NCBI GenBank assembly: GCA_003451645.1
Contig: DMER01000047.1
Coordinates: 7,728-17,462, forward strand
From: Alphaproteobacteria bacterium
GTDB lineage: Bacteria > Pseudomonadota > Alphaproteobacteria > Micropepsales > Micropepsaceae
Reading direction: 5' to 3'
Length of the DNA: 9,735 nucleotides
This document shows positions 1 through 6,182 of this stretch, in pieces (within the stretch, counting starts at the first letter, position 1; each line of letters starts with the position of its first letter). A program made the position numbers and the translations under genes. A model generated the notes under the pieces. It ran no database searches and was not told where the DNA came from. It saw only the letters and a program-made list of their open reading frames with translations.

Positions 1-40
1 GCGCGTTTGGCATACTATTGAGGGGGCGGTAGACGCATGA
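1..40 (+). CDS. 3' end of an upstream gene (partial), product unknown
   Basis: Reading from base 2, this stretch is open for twelve codons (RVWHTIEGAVDA) and stops at TGA 38-40, which overlaps the ATG of the polymerase at 37 in an ATGA arrangement. The same overlap occurs between the first glycosyltransferase and the flippase, so an upstream operon gene ending here is plausible. Too little is visible to assign a function. A second frame, from base 1, also runs to a TGA at 19-21 and cannot be excluded. The G-rich run at 21-29 inside this tail would act as the ribosome binding site of the polymerase gene. Confidence 0.4.
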   Translation, partial: RVWHTIEGAVDA

Positions 41-1428
41 CAATGCCGAAAGCCATAGTGACGCTTTTTTTCTCTGGCTTGCTACTCCTCAGCTTGTTTT
101 TATGGGGTGCAGGAGCAAGCCAAGAAGCAGTCACTTATATTGAAATCTGGGTCATTGTCGCCGTTAGTTTGATCGTACACCTTGCCGCTAATATTCAACG
201 AAATTGGATGAGAATTGACACGGTATTCTTGGTGTCTTATTTTGTAGTGTTTTTTCAGTGGCCGATTATGCATTTATATTTCGAACTCTTTCCTTTGCAT
301 GGATTCCAGGCGGTGGCGCTTGAACACATTCAAGATATTATCGCCATATCCGGCATCGGCCTCATTGCATGGCTCATTGGGTACAATCTTCCGAGCATGA
401 AGGCGCTCAAATTGAAATATGAAACGGTCCAAAATGCCGCCGCCGTTCCATTCGTGTTCCTAATTCTTTTGATTGTCTTTCTCATCGCTGCCGGACCAAG
501 CTTTCTGTCACGCGAAATTTATACAACTGCGGCGACATCAATCACCAATACTGTCGAAGGGACGGCAGCCTATCTTCTTGATTTACTCGAGATTACGGCC
601 AGGCTTTCTCTGGCCGTGGTATTGTACATTTGGGCCACGAAGGCAAAGGCGCCCTCTCTGGTTCTTGGAGCGGTGTCTGCTCAGCCATGGATGCATATTG
701 CGGTTTTGTTCGCGTTCTGTCTCTTGTTCCTTGCCGCAGGGGAACGGGGCCAAGTCATCATGATCCTGGCTGGTCTGGCGATCGGTTATGGTTCATCGAC
801 GCGGCCCATCGGATTCGGGTTGTTCGCCTTGGCACTCATTGGAGGCTTTGCGTTTTTTTCGTTGGTTGGCATTCTTCGTGCATCGCTGGATGGTGGCGCG
901 CAATTCGGGGCGACGTTCGGCTATTGGGAGCTATCCACCAATCTTGCACAAAGCTTTGTCACCTTGGGGTATGCGGTTGAGATTACGCAGTCGAGCGTGC
1001 CTCTTATACCAGGGCAAGTCTTTTTCTCGCAGATTTTTGGTATCATACCGTTCGGCCAAAGTTTCATGATACCTCTTCTTGGGTTTCGCGCAACCGAGGT
1101 CAACTCTGCTCTCTTGATCACGCATTATGTGTTCGGCCCAACCCCACACAGCGGGTTGGGAACAAGTATTGTTGCAGATCTGTATCTTGCTTTCGGTCTT
1201 GGCGGCGTCTGTGTAGGTATGGTTGTTTTTGGTCAGGTATGCCAAGTGATGCAGCGGTGGCTTTCTGGCGACCACGGCTTTATGCGGTTCTACACCGCCG
1301 TCATTTTTGCTGGCTTGGCAGTTTATATTGTCCGAGCTTCTTTCTTGTACCCGCTGAAGCCCGTCTTATGGGGTCTTCTGTTCGGGGCCCTCTTTCTTGC
1401 GCTGGGCAGCAGACGATCACGGTCTTGA
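37..1428 (+). CDS. wzy: Wzy-like O-antigen/capsule repeat-unit polymerase
   Basis: Integral inner-membrane protein of 463 residues that would polymerise undecaprenyl-linked oligosaccharide units on the periplasmic face. About eleven or twelve hydrophobic segments are visible, near residues 5-25, 36-53, 62-83, 100-117, 136-153, 180-199, 219-234, 238-252, 260-280, 382-402, 416-434 and 442-457. A large, less hydrophobic loop lies at about 281-380. AAGERGQV (233-240) and the loop end HSGLGTSIVADLYLAFG (371-387) resemble motifs of the oligosaccharide repeat-unit polymerase family, where a Gly-rich segment precedes an acidic/aromatic stretch and FG. Length is normal for the family. ATG 37 has a G-rich Shine-Dalgarno-like run at 21-29; ATG 43 is an alternative. 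Wzy proteins are poorly conserved, so the call rests on topology, these motifs and the adjacent flippase and glycosyltransferases. The gene is visibly AT-richer than those at the right end. A ligase (WaaL-like) is the main alternative. Confidence 0.82.
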   Translation: MTMPKAIVTLFFSGLLLLSLFLWGAGASQEAVTYIEIWVIVAVSLIVHLAANIQRNWMRIDTVFLVSYFVVFFQWPIMHLYFELFPLHGFQAVALEHIQDIIAISGIGLIAWLIGYNLPSMKALKLKYETVQNAAAVPFVFLILLIVFLIAAGPSFLSREIYTTAATSITNTVEGTAAYLLDLLEITARLSLAVVLYIWATKAKAPSLVLGAVSAQPWMHIAVLFAFCLLFLAAGERGQVIMILAGLAIGYGSSTRPIGFGLFALALIGGFAFFSLVGILRASLDGGAQFGATFGYWELSTNLAQSFVTLGYAVEITQSSVPLIPGQVFFSQIFGIIPFGQSFMIPLLGFRATEVNSALLITHYVFGPTPHSGLGTSIVADLYLAFGLGGVCVGMVVFGQVCQVMQRWLSGDHGFMRFYTAVIFAGLAVYIVRASFLYPLKPVLWGLLFGALFLALGSRRSRS

Positions 1429-2543
1429 GGCCACTCATTAAAGCGCATAGAACTCAAGTGTTGGACCCTGTTGCGATCTTCATTCCAACCCTGACTGCGG
1501 GTGGTGCAGAAAGGGTTGCCTCTATATTGGCCAATCAGTGGTGCCAGTCGCATCAGGTGAAGCTGATCACCTATTTCAACGAGGCGCACTTTTACACGCT
1601 CGACCCCCGTGTCGAGGTCCTCTCTCTCGGCTACGTGCCAAACCGCAGACAACCGGGCCGAACGGTCGACGTTGCTCTCGCACTCGCCGCCTTCCGTCGT
1701 AAGGTGCTCAAAATCAGGCCCCGTTTTGTCTTGTCGTTTATGAACAAGTATAATGCTTTCGCGTTGGCATCGCTGTGGGGGTCGGGCACGCCGGTAATCG
1801 TGTCAGAGCGCGATAGTCCGACAGAGGTTCTTCCCCGTTTGCGCGTGCTTGCCCGAGACTCGCTTTATCCAGGCGCTGCCGGCGCGATCTTTCAAACCGC
1901 CGCCGCACAAGCCTTTCATCTCGGGCGGAGCCGCATCGCCCGGTCGACTATTATTCCCAATCCCATTACGCGCATTATTGAGCCCTCAGAACGGACGCCT
2001 GAGAAGATAGTCTTGAGCGTAGGCCGGCTGGTTGGAAAGAAGGCGGTGGATCACCTGATACGCGCTTTTGGAGCCATGCAAACGCCAGGCTGGCGCCTAA
2101 TGATTTGTGGAGATGGGCCCATGCGGGCGACCCTGGACGCTCAGGTCAGCTCACTTGGCCTTTCAAGCCGCGTCGATTTCATTGGCGCCGTTAGCGATCT
2201 GCGGCCCTTTTATAAGCGAGCGGGCATGTTTGCCTTTTCCTCGCTCTATGAAGGTTTCCCGAACGCGCTGGCAGAAGCCATGGTTTCCGGACTTCCTTGC
2301 GTGTCTTACGACTGCCCGACTGGCCCCTCTGAGCTCATTCAGGATCGGGTCAATGGACGCCTGGTGCCAGTAGGCGACTGGATTTCCCTGGCAGCCGCCA
2401 TGGACGAAGTGGCCGCCGAACAAGTCACAGCCGATCGTTATGGCGAAGCTTCGGCCACGCTTGCTCGCGCTCTCGATCCGCAGACGATTGCGGATCGCTT
2501 TCTTGAGTTCTGCGACCAGTCCGCACAGAAAGCGCGACAATGA
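1425..2543 (+). CDS. GT4-family glycosyltransferase (first)
   Basis: Cytoplasmic retaining glycosyltransferase of the GT4 (GT-B fold) family, 372 residues from this start. Visible motifs: the N-terminal nucleotide-fold strand with GGAERV (26-31), SERDSP (127-132), PNP (178-180), VGRLVGKK (199-206), GDGP (229-232) and the EX7E motif at Glu276 and Glu284 within YEGFPNALAEA. CPTGPSE (297-303) resembles HexNAc-transferring members such as the PglA/PglH/PglJ group, hinting at a GalNAc/GlcNAc-type donor, but that is inference. The frame is open back to an ATG at 1239, inside the polymerase gene; the domain begins only near 1465, so that long N-terminus is unlikely. I chose TTG 1425 because it forms a TTGA overlap with the polymerase stop. 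GTG 1458, giving MLDPVAIFIPTL, is an equally good family start. Neither has a strong ribosome binding site. The gene ends in an ATGA overlap with the flippase. Confidence 0.9.
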   Translation: MRPLIKAHRTQVLDPVAIFIPTLTAGGAERVASILANQWCQSHQVKLITYFNEAHFYTLDPRVEVLSLGYVPNRRQPGRTVDVALALAAFRRKVLKIRPRFVLSFMNKYNAFALASLWGSGTPVIVSERDSPTEVLPRLRVLARDSLYPGAAGAIFQTAAAQAFHLGRSRIARSTIIPNPITRIIEPSERTPEKIVLSVGRLVGKKAVDHLIRAFGAMQTPGWRLMICGDGPMRATLDAQVSSLGLSSRVDFIGAVSDLRPFYKRAGMFAFSSLYEGFPNALAEAMVSGLPCVSYDCPTGPSELIQDRVNGRLVPVGDWISLAAAMDEVAAEQVTADRYGEASATLARALDPQTIADRFLEFCDQSAQKARQ

Positions 2544-3790
2544 ATGGTCTTATCACCCGCGCGGTGTTGAAGAATATGACGGCCCTTTATCTTTTTCAGG
2601 GCCTAAATTACCTGCTCCCTCTCATCATCATCCCGTATCTTGTGCGAGTGCTAGGTCTAGAAGTTTTTGGCATACTCATGTTCGTCACTGCGTTCATCAT
2701 CATTGGGCGTGTGTGGGTCGCATTTGGCTTTGATCTGACGGCAACGCGGCTGGTCGCACTGTACGGGCGTGAAAGACACGCAGAATTGTCCCGATTGCTT
2801 GCGGATGTGGTTGCGGTTCGCCTTGTTCTTTTGTTCGTCTTTGCTGTAGTTTGCGTGTCTTTATTCGCCGTCATCCCTCAGTTCCGGGAGCACATGCCGT
2901 TGTTGCTCTTTGGGCTTCTGATCTTGGCCGGCGAGGCACTGTTGCCCGTCTGGCTCTTCCAGGGACTTGAGAGGATGCCACCGATTGTCTGGATCCGGGC
3001 CGGAGCGCGGGTCGGCAACCTCGCACTTGTGGTTGCATTCGTACATGGCCCTGAGGATGTCTGGCTCGTACCAGCGTTTGAGGCCTTGACGATCGTGTGT
3101 GGCAGCGCCGTCGCCCTCGCCTATGCGGCGCGGTCGTTCAAGCTTTGGGCAGTGCGGCCCTCGTCGGACAGAATGCTCCAGTTGTCTCAAAAAGGAACCG
3201 CGGTCTTTGTGGCCAATCTGTCGGTCCAGCTGTACACAACGCTGAATATGATTGTCCTTGGGCTGATCATTGGACCAGTCGCGGTTGGAGCCTATGCCAT
3301 CGCAGAGAAAATATACTCCGCAATCAGAAGCCTCCTGAGTCCTTTTGTGCAAGCCACTTTCCCAGGCCTGTCGCGCAGCTTTGATTTGGACCGCACATCC
3401 TTTGAAGCGCAGTACAAAACGATCCTTTATTATCTCGCTTGGATCCTTATCGCGGTCGGCATCGCGCTGGCACTGTTGTCAGATTTGTTTGTGATGATTG
3501 TCGCTGGGGCGCGGGATCAGGCTGCGTGGGCGACACTCGTTGTATTTGCGTGCACGATGCCGTTTGCTCTCGGTAGCTTCTTGTCACCCATGCTCGTGTC
3601 GCGAGGCCTTGATCGCGAACTGATGCGGATCACAATCATTGGAGGCGTTTTGGGGATGGTCACGTGCCCACCTCTGGCGTATTTCTTTGACGCTCCTGGG
3701 GCGGCGGCGGCAGTACTAATCGTACAGATTTACAACTCGATTGCCTTATTTGTTGCAAACAAGCAGTCTCTGGTGTCACTAAAAACCTAA
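2540..3790 (+). CDS. wzx: Wzx-type polysaccharide flippase
   Basis: Membrane protein of 416 residues from the polysaccharide transporter (Wzx/RfbX) branch of the MOP superfamily; it would flip undecaprenyl-diphosphate-linked repeat units across the inner membrane. About twelve hydrophobic segments are visible across the length. Family-like features are the N-terminal YLFQGLNYLLPLIIIPYLVRVLG (17-39), GLEVFGILMF (39-48), LPVWLFQGLERM (135-146, matching the conserved aromatic-FQG-E signature), and GAYAIAEKIY (250-259) before the second half. Length is normal. The start ATG overlaps the upstream stop (ATGA at 2540-2543), implying translational coupling with the glycosyltransferase. It is the last gene of the first tightly packed block; 92 non-coding bases follow. 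Position next to a Wzy-like gene supports a Wzx/Wzy-dependent pathway rather than an ABC-transporter one. Confidence 0.92.
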   Translation: MNGLITRAVLKNMTALYLFQGLNYLLPLIIIPYLVRVLGLEVFGILMFVTAFIIIGRVWVAFGFDLTATRLVALYGRERHAELSRLLADVVAVRLVLLFVFAVVCVSLFAVIPQFREHMPLLLFGLLILAGEALLPVWLFQGLERMPPIVWIRAGARVGNLALVVAFVHGPEDVWLVPAFEALTIVCGSAVALAYAARSFKLWAVRPSSDRMLQLSQKGTAVFVANLSVQLYTTLNMIVLGLIIGPVAVGAYAIAEKIYSAIRSLLSPFVQATFPGLSRSFDLDRTSFEAQYKTILYYLAWILIAVGIALALLSDLFVMIVAGARDQAAWATLVVFACTMPFALGSFLSPMLVSRGLDRELMRITIIGGVLGMVTCPPLAYFFDAPGAAAAVLIVQIYNSIALFVANKQSLVSLKT

Positions 3791-3817
3791 GCTACGCCTT
3801 CATCCAAAAGCCCCATC

Positions 3818-3846
3818 GAGCACTGGTTGTCATACGTATAGTGCTC
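3818..3846. repeat. Inverted repeat in the wzx/acyltransferase gap
   Basis: GAGCACT at 3818-3824 is matched by its exact reverse complement AGTGCTC at 3840-3846, with a 15-base spacer that itself contains the 8-base palindrome ATACGTAT (3832-3839). No T-run follows, so this is not a convincing intrinsic terminator. It could be a weak RNA hairpin, an attenuating or processing site, an operator-like dyad, or chance. The 92-base gap in which it lies (3791-3882) shows nothing else except AGGAG at 3861-3865. Confidence 0.35.
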
Positions 3847-3860
3847 TAAACAAAACGCCT

Positions 3861-3865
3861 AGGAG
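3861..3865 (+). promoter_or_regulatory. Shine-Dalgarno-like AGGAG with no ATG at proper distance
   Basis: This is the best ribosome-binding-site match near the first acyltransferase, but the only standard in-frame start, TTG 3883, is 17 bases further on, beyond the usual spacing of roughly 5-10. In-frame ATC 3874 is 8 bases away and ATA 3877 is 11 bases away. The site therefore raises doubt about the start of the gene. Confidence 0.4.
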
Positions 3866-3882
3866 TCACGCAGATCATAGAT

Positions 3883-4437
3883 TTGCTAAAGCGTGCCGTT
3901 ATTGCGGTCTACGAGAAGTGGGTCCTTTTGCGTTCGGGCTCTGTTGCCTTTGCGCGCTTGAAAGGGGTCAAAGTCGGCGAGGGTTGCAGAATTGGGATTC
4001 GCGATTTTGGTACTGAGCCCTTTTTGATATCGATTGGGGATCGCGTTACTATAGCCCCGGGCGTGCAGATTCTGACCCATGACGGAAGTTCGTGGCTGGT
4101 GCGTGACGAGAATGGAAGCCGCTACCACTTGATCGGGGAAGTGAAAATTTGCGATGACGTTTTCGTCGGGGCTAACGCGATCATCCTTCCTGGCGTTACC
4201 ATTTCCTCAAACAGCGTAGTCGGTGCTGGCTCCGTTGTAACGAAGGATGTACCCCCTGGCAGTGTTGTGGTTGGGAACCCGGCGCGGAAAATTTGCTCGT
4301 TTGAGGAGTTCGTTGAAAGAACCAAGTCGGTGGGCTTTCACGATAACGCTTACAATATGGAGCTTCCTCGCAAAGAGCGAATTCTTGACGTGCTCGCTAA
4401 ACGACCACCTCTGCAGCGCCTCAAAGGACAACGTTAG
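3883..4437 (+). CDS. Left-handed beta-helix acyltransferase (first), probable O-acetyltransferase
   Basis: Cytoplasmic acyltransferase of 184 residues from the hexapeptide-repeat (LbH, maltose/galactoside acetyltransferase-like) superfamily, probably using acetyl-CoA to acetylate a sugar of the repeat unit or its precursor. Hexapeptide repeats run from about residue 30 to 130 (VKVGEGCRIG, LISIGDRVTIAPGV, VKICDDVFVGANAIILPGVTISSNSVVGAGSVVTKDVPPGS). His66 in LTHDGSSW (64-71) sits where the family's catalytic His lies, and VVGNPARKI (129-137) is the usual closing turn. A short charged C-terminal tail follows to residue 184. The start is uncertain: TTG 3883 is the only standard in-frame start after a TAA at 3847-3849, yet the AGGAG at 3861 favours a non-standard ATC 3874 or ATA 3877. 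The gene is separated by 92 bases from wzx and 101 bases from the next gene. Substrate is not predictable; an N-acyltransferase role on an amino sugar is possible. Confidence 0.85.
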   Translation: MLKRAVIAVYEKWVLLRSGSVAFARLKGVKVGEGCRIGIRDFGTEPFLISIGDRVTIAPGVQILTHDGSSWLVRDENGSRYHLIGEVKICDDVFVGANAIILPGVTISSNSVVGAGSVVTKDVPPGSVVVGNPARKICSFEEFVERTKSVGFHDNAYNMELPRKERILDVLAKRPPLQRLKGQR

Positions 4438-4538
4438 CTGCGGAGATTCGTACGGCAGATCTGAATTGGTTTCATGCCGCCAGTTAGAATAGTCTTGATA
4501 CAAATCCCCAACATTCACAAACAGCCGGACAAAGGTGC

Positions 4539-5198
4539 ATGCGAGCGCTCAGATTCTTGATGATGATGCTCGAGGCTCTTTTGCCCAGTACTCTCAGAAT
4601 ATGGCTCCTGCGCAGGCGCGGAGCCACTATTGGTGCTGGGTGTCATATTGGTGCGTTCACGATCCTCGATGCTTCAAACATCCATTTGGGGGATTGCGTT
4701 CAGATCGCCAGCTTTAATCTCGTCCACCGGCTCTCCCGCCTAGACATGGGCAATGGCTCGAGAATGAACGGCTTCAACTGGATCACTGGCGCTGGCACCG
4801 GACGGCTTGAAGTTGGTAAGAATTCGGCCATCACACGGTTTCACTTTTTCGAGGCCTCTGGTGATATCACCATCGGTGAAAACAGCATCATCGCAGGCCG
4901 GGACAGTCATTTTTTCACGCACGGGATCAGTGCGACGAACCTTGACGATGTGCGCTCAATTCGCATCGGGTCGTGGTGTTACATCGGCTCGTCATCCCGT
5001 TTTGTCCCTGGCAGCGGGGTGTCCAAGGGGACCTTTGTCGGAATGGGTTCGGTCGTGACAAAGCCGTTTACCGAGGAGTTCTTGCTGATCGCGGGCAACC
5101 CTGCACAAATGAAGAAGCAGTTGTCCTCAACTGATGTGTATTTTGATCGTGCTTTCTTGCCGCATGACCACCATCCCACAAACTATCGTGGCGGTTGA
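4539..5198 (+). CDS. Left-handed beta-helix acyltransferase (second)
   Basis: A second hexapeptide-repeat acyltransferase, 219 residues, only distantly similar by eye to the preceding one, so not a recent duplicate. It opens with a hydrophobic/basic helix (MRALRFLMMMLEALLP, then RIWLLRRRGA, residues 1-29) typical of polysaccharide-cluster members, possibly membrane-associated. Repeats follow from about residue 30 (ATIGAGCHIGAFTI, IHLGDCVQI, LEVGKNSAI, ITIGENSII, IRIGSWCYIG, FVGMGSVVTK). FFTHGI with His128 is the likely catalytic site, and IAGNPAQ (184-190) closes the helix. The extreme C-terminus is His-rich (PHDHHP, 208-213). ATG 4539 has AAAGG at 4531-4535, a rather short spacing of three bases; downstream Met8-10 are alternatives. 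The 101 bases before it show no recognisable element. Substrate is unknown; acetylation of a repeat-unit hydroxyl is the default inference. Confidence 0.85.
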   Translation: MRALRFLMMMLEALLPSTLRIWLLRRRGATIGAGCHIGAFTILDASNIHLGDCVQIASFNLVHRLSRLDMGNGSRMNGFNWITGAGTGRLEVGKNSAITRFHFFEASGDITIGENSIIAGRDSHFFTHGISATNLDDVRSIRIGSWCYIGSSSRFVPGSGVSKGTFVGMGSVVTKPFTEEFLLIAGNPAQMKKQLSSTDVYFDRAFLPHDHHPTNYRGG

Positions 5199-5385
5199 GG
5201 TTAGGCGTGAAACATCACAACGAGGGGCTTAAGCCGCATACTCAAGTCAAGGAAGGCGATGCCCAGGCCGCGTCACGACCACTCCAAGACCCTCATTGAC
5301 CACGGCGGTGCCATCATGACCCACTCAGCCGCTTTGTGGTCCACACTATCGCCTTCGTAACGCCACTCTAAGCAGAGCACTCAGA
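5199..5385. other. 187-base gap between second acyltransferase and methyltransferase
   Basis: This is the longest non-coding stretch. It contains a 10-base perfect palindrome GGCTTAAGCC (5226-5235), no clear promoter or terminator, and one short open frame at 5259-5360 (33 codons) preceded by AAGGAAGG at 5249-5256. The peptide resembles nothing I know and has low complexity in Ser/Thr/His. The gap could be a remnant of a lost gene, a junction left by cassette exchange, or a leader for the downstream block. I see no tRNA-like or rRNA-like sequence. Confidence 0.5.
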
Positions 5386-6177
5386 ATGGAACGAATAATC
5401 AGTTACGACAAGCCCAATGACCGGCTTGTATTCCTTCATGTGGCGCCCGATCAGACCTATTGGGACGATCTGTGGTCAACTACGCTGGACCGCTCTCACA
5501 TCAAGCGCGGCGATCGCTTTGTTACCGCGGAGACGCGACGCGTGCTTCCGGTTGGTTCGCGGGTGCTCGATGCGGGTTGTGGTATCGCTGCGACGGTCAG
5601 TGGACTGCATGACGCGGGATTCCGGGCAGAAGGAATTGATTATGCTGAATCGACAGTCGCCGCCGTCAACCGCGTGGCGCCAGAGCTCACGGTCAAACTC
5701 GGCGATGTGCGCGCGTTGAATTATGAGGACGGAGAACTCGATGGGCTCTGGTCCCTGGGCGTGATTGAGCACTTCTTCGATGGGTTTGATCCATTGATCA
5801 TTGAAACGCGCCGTGTGCTTCGGCCCAGCGGCTATCTTTTCTTGACTGTGCCAACCATTTCGCCCCTCAAGAGCTGGAAGATCGATCGCGGTGTGTTGCC
5901 GCCTTACAAGACGGAAGACAGAGATCGCTTTTTCCAGTTCGCCTTCCGGCGAGAGCACGTCATATCCGAGGTCGAACGAGCAGGGTTTCGACTGCTTCGC
6001 GACTACGGCCGCAGCGGGGCCTTTGGGCTTACAGAAGATGCTCCAGCGCTCGCAAAAGGGCTGGCCTTGAAACCGGACTCAACGTCCTTGCCCGCGAGGG
6101 CGTGGTGGCGGCTTGCAGATCACGTCTTGACGCCGCTCAGCTATCACACCCGATTTTTCCTTATGCAAAAGATCTAG
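5386..6177 (+). CDS. Class I SAM-dependent methyltransferase
   Basis: Cytoplasmic methyltransferase of 263 residues with a Rossmann-like class I fold (UbiE/type 11 group). Visible motifs: motif I VLDAGCGIA (60-68) for S-adenosylmethionine binding, the acidic strand end GIDYAES (83-89), LGDVRAL (105-111), the post-motif strand LWSLGVIEHF (121-130), and RRVLRPSGYLFLTVP (142-156). The N-terminal YWDDLW (25-30) is a common lead-in in this group. In this cluster it most likely O-methylates or N-methylates a sugar of the repeat unit or the end of the chain; nothing in the sequence distinguishes these. ATG 5386 lacks a strong Shine-Dalgarno (only AGCAGAG-like bases at 5371-5377). The next glycosyltransferase begins 5 bases after its stop if GTG 6183 is used, or overlaps it if an upstream GTG is used. 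It is the first gene of the second compact block. Confidence 0.88.
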   Translation: MERIISYDKPNDRLVFLHVAPDQTYWDDLWSTTLDRSHIKRGDRFVTAETRRVLPVGSRVLDAGCGIAATVSGLHDAGFRAEGIDYAESTVAAVNRVAPELTVKLGDVRALNYEDGELDGLWSLGVIEHFFDGFDPLIIETRRVLRPSGYLFLTVPTISPLKSWKIDRGVLPPYKTEDRDRFFQFAFRREHVISEVERAGFRLLRDYGRSGAFGLTEDAPALAKGLALKPDSTSLPARAWWRLADHVLTPLSYHTRFFLMQKI

Positions 6178-6182
6178 CCGTC

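Noticed and set aside
931..1275. Open frame of 114 codons on the minus strand inside the polymerase gene
   Set aside because: It lies fully antisense to a well-supported membrane protein, shows no domain-like pattern and is a by-product of codon composition.
1239..1424. N-terminal extension of the first glycosyltransferase back to ATG 1239
   Set aside because: It would overlap the polymerase by 190 bases, and the extra residues do not resemble the GT4 N-terminal domain, which begins near base 1465.
6..2676. Shared 11-mer TTTGGCATACT at 6-16 and 2666-2676
   Set aside because: A match of this length is expected by chance several times in a window of this size, and the second copy lies within the flippase coding sequence.
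2861..3352. Open frame of 163 codons on the minus strand inside the flippase gene
   Set aside because: Antisense to a clear Wzx; the translated peptide is charged and low in family-like features, so it is a shadow frame.
5226..5235. 10-base palindrome GGCTTAAGCC as an operator
   Set aside because: Perfect palindromes of this length are expected about nine or ten times by chance in a window this long, and there is no supporting promoter or second copy.
6102..6182. N-terminal extension of the second glycosyltransferase back to GTG 6102
   Set aside because: The 27 extra residues overlap the methyltransferase and do not look like part of the GT fold; GTG 6183 fits the gene junction better.
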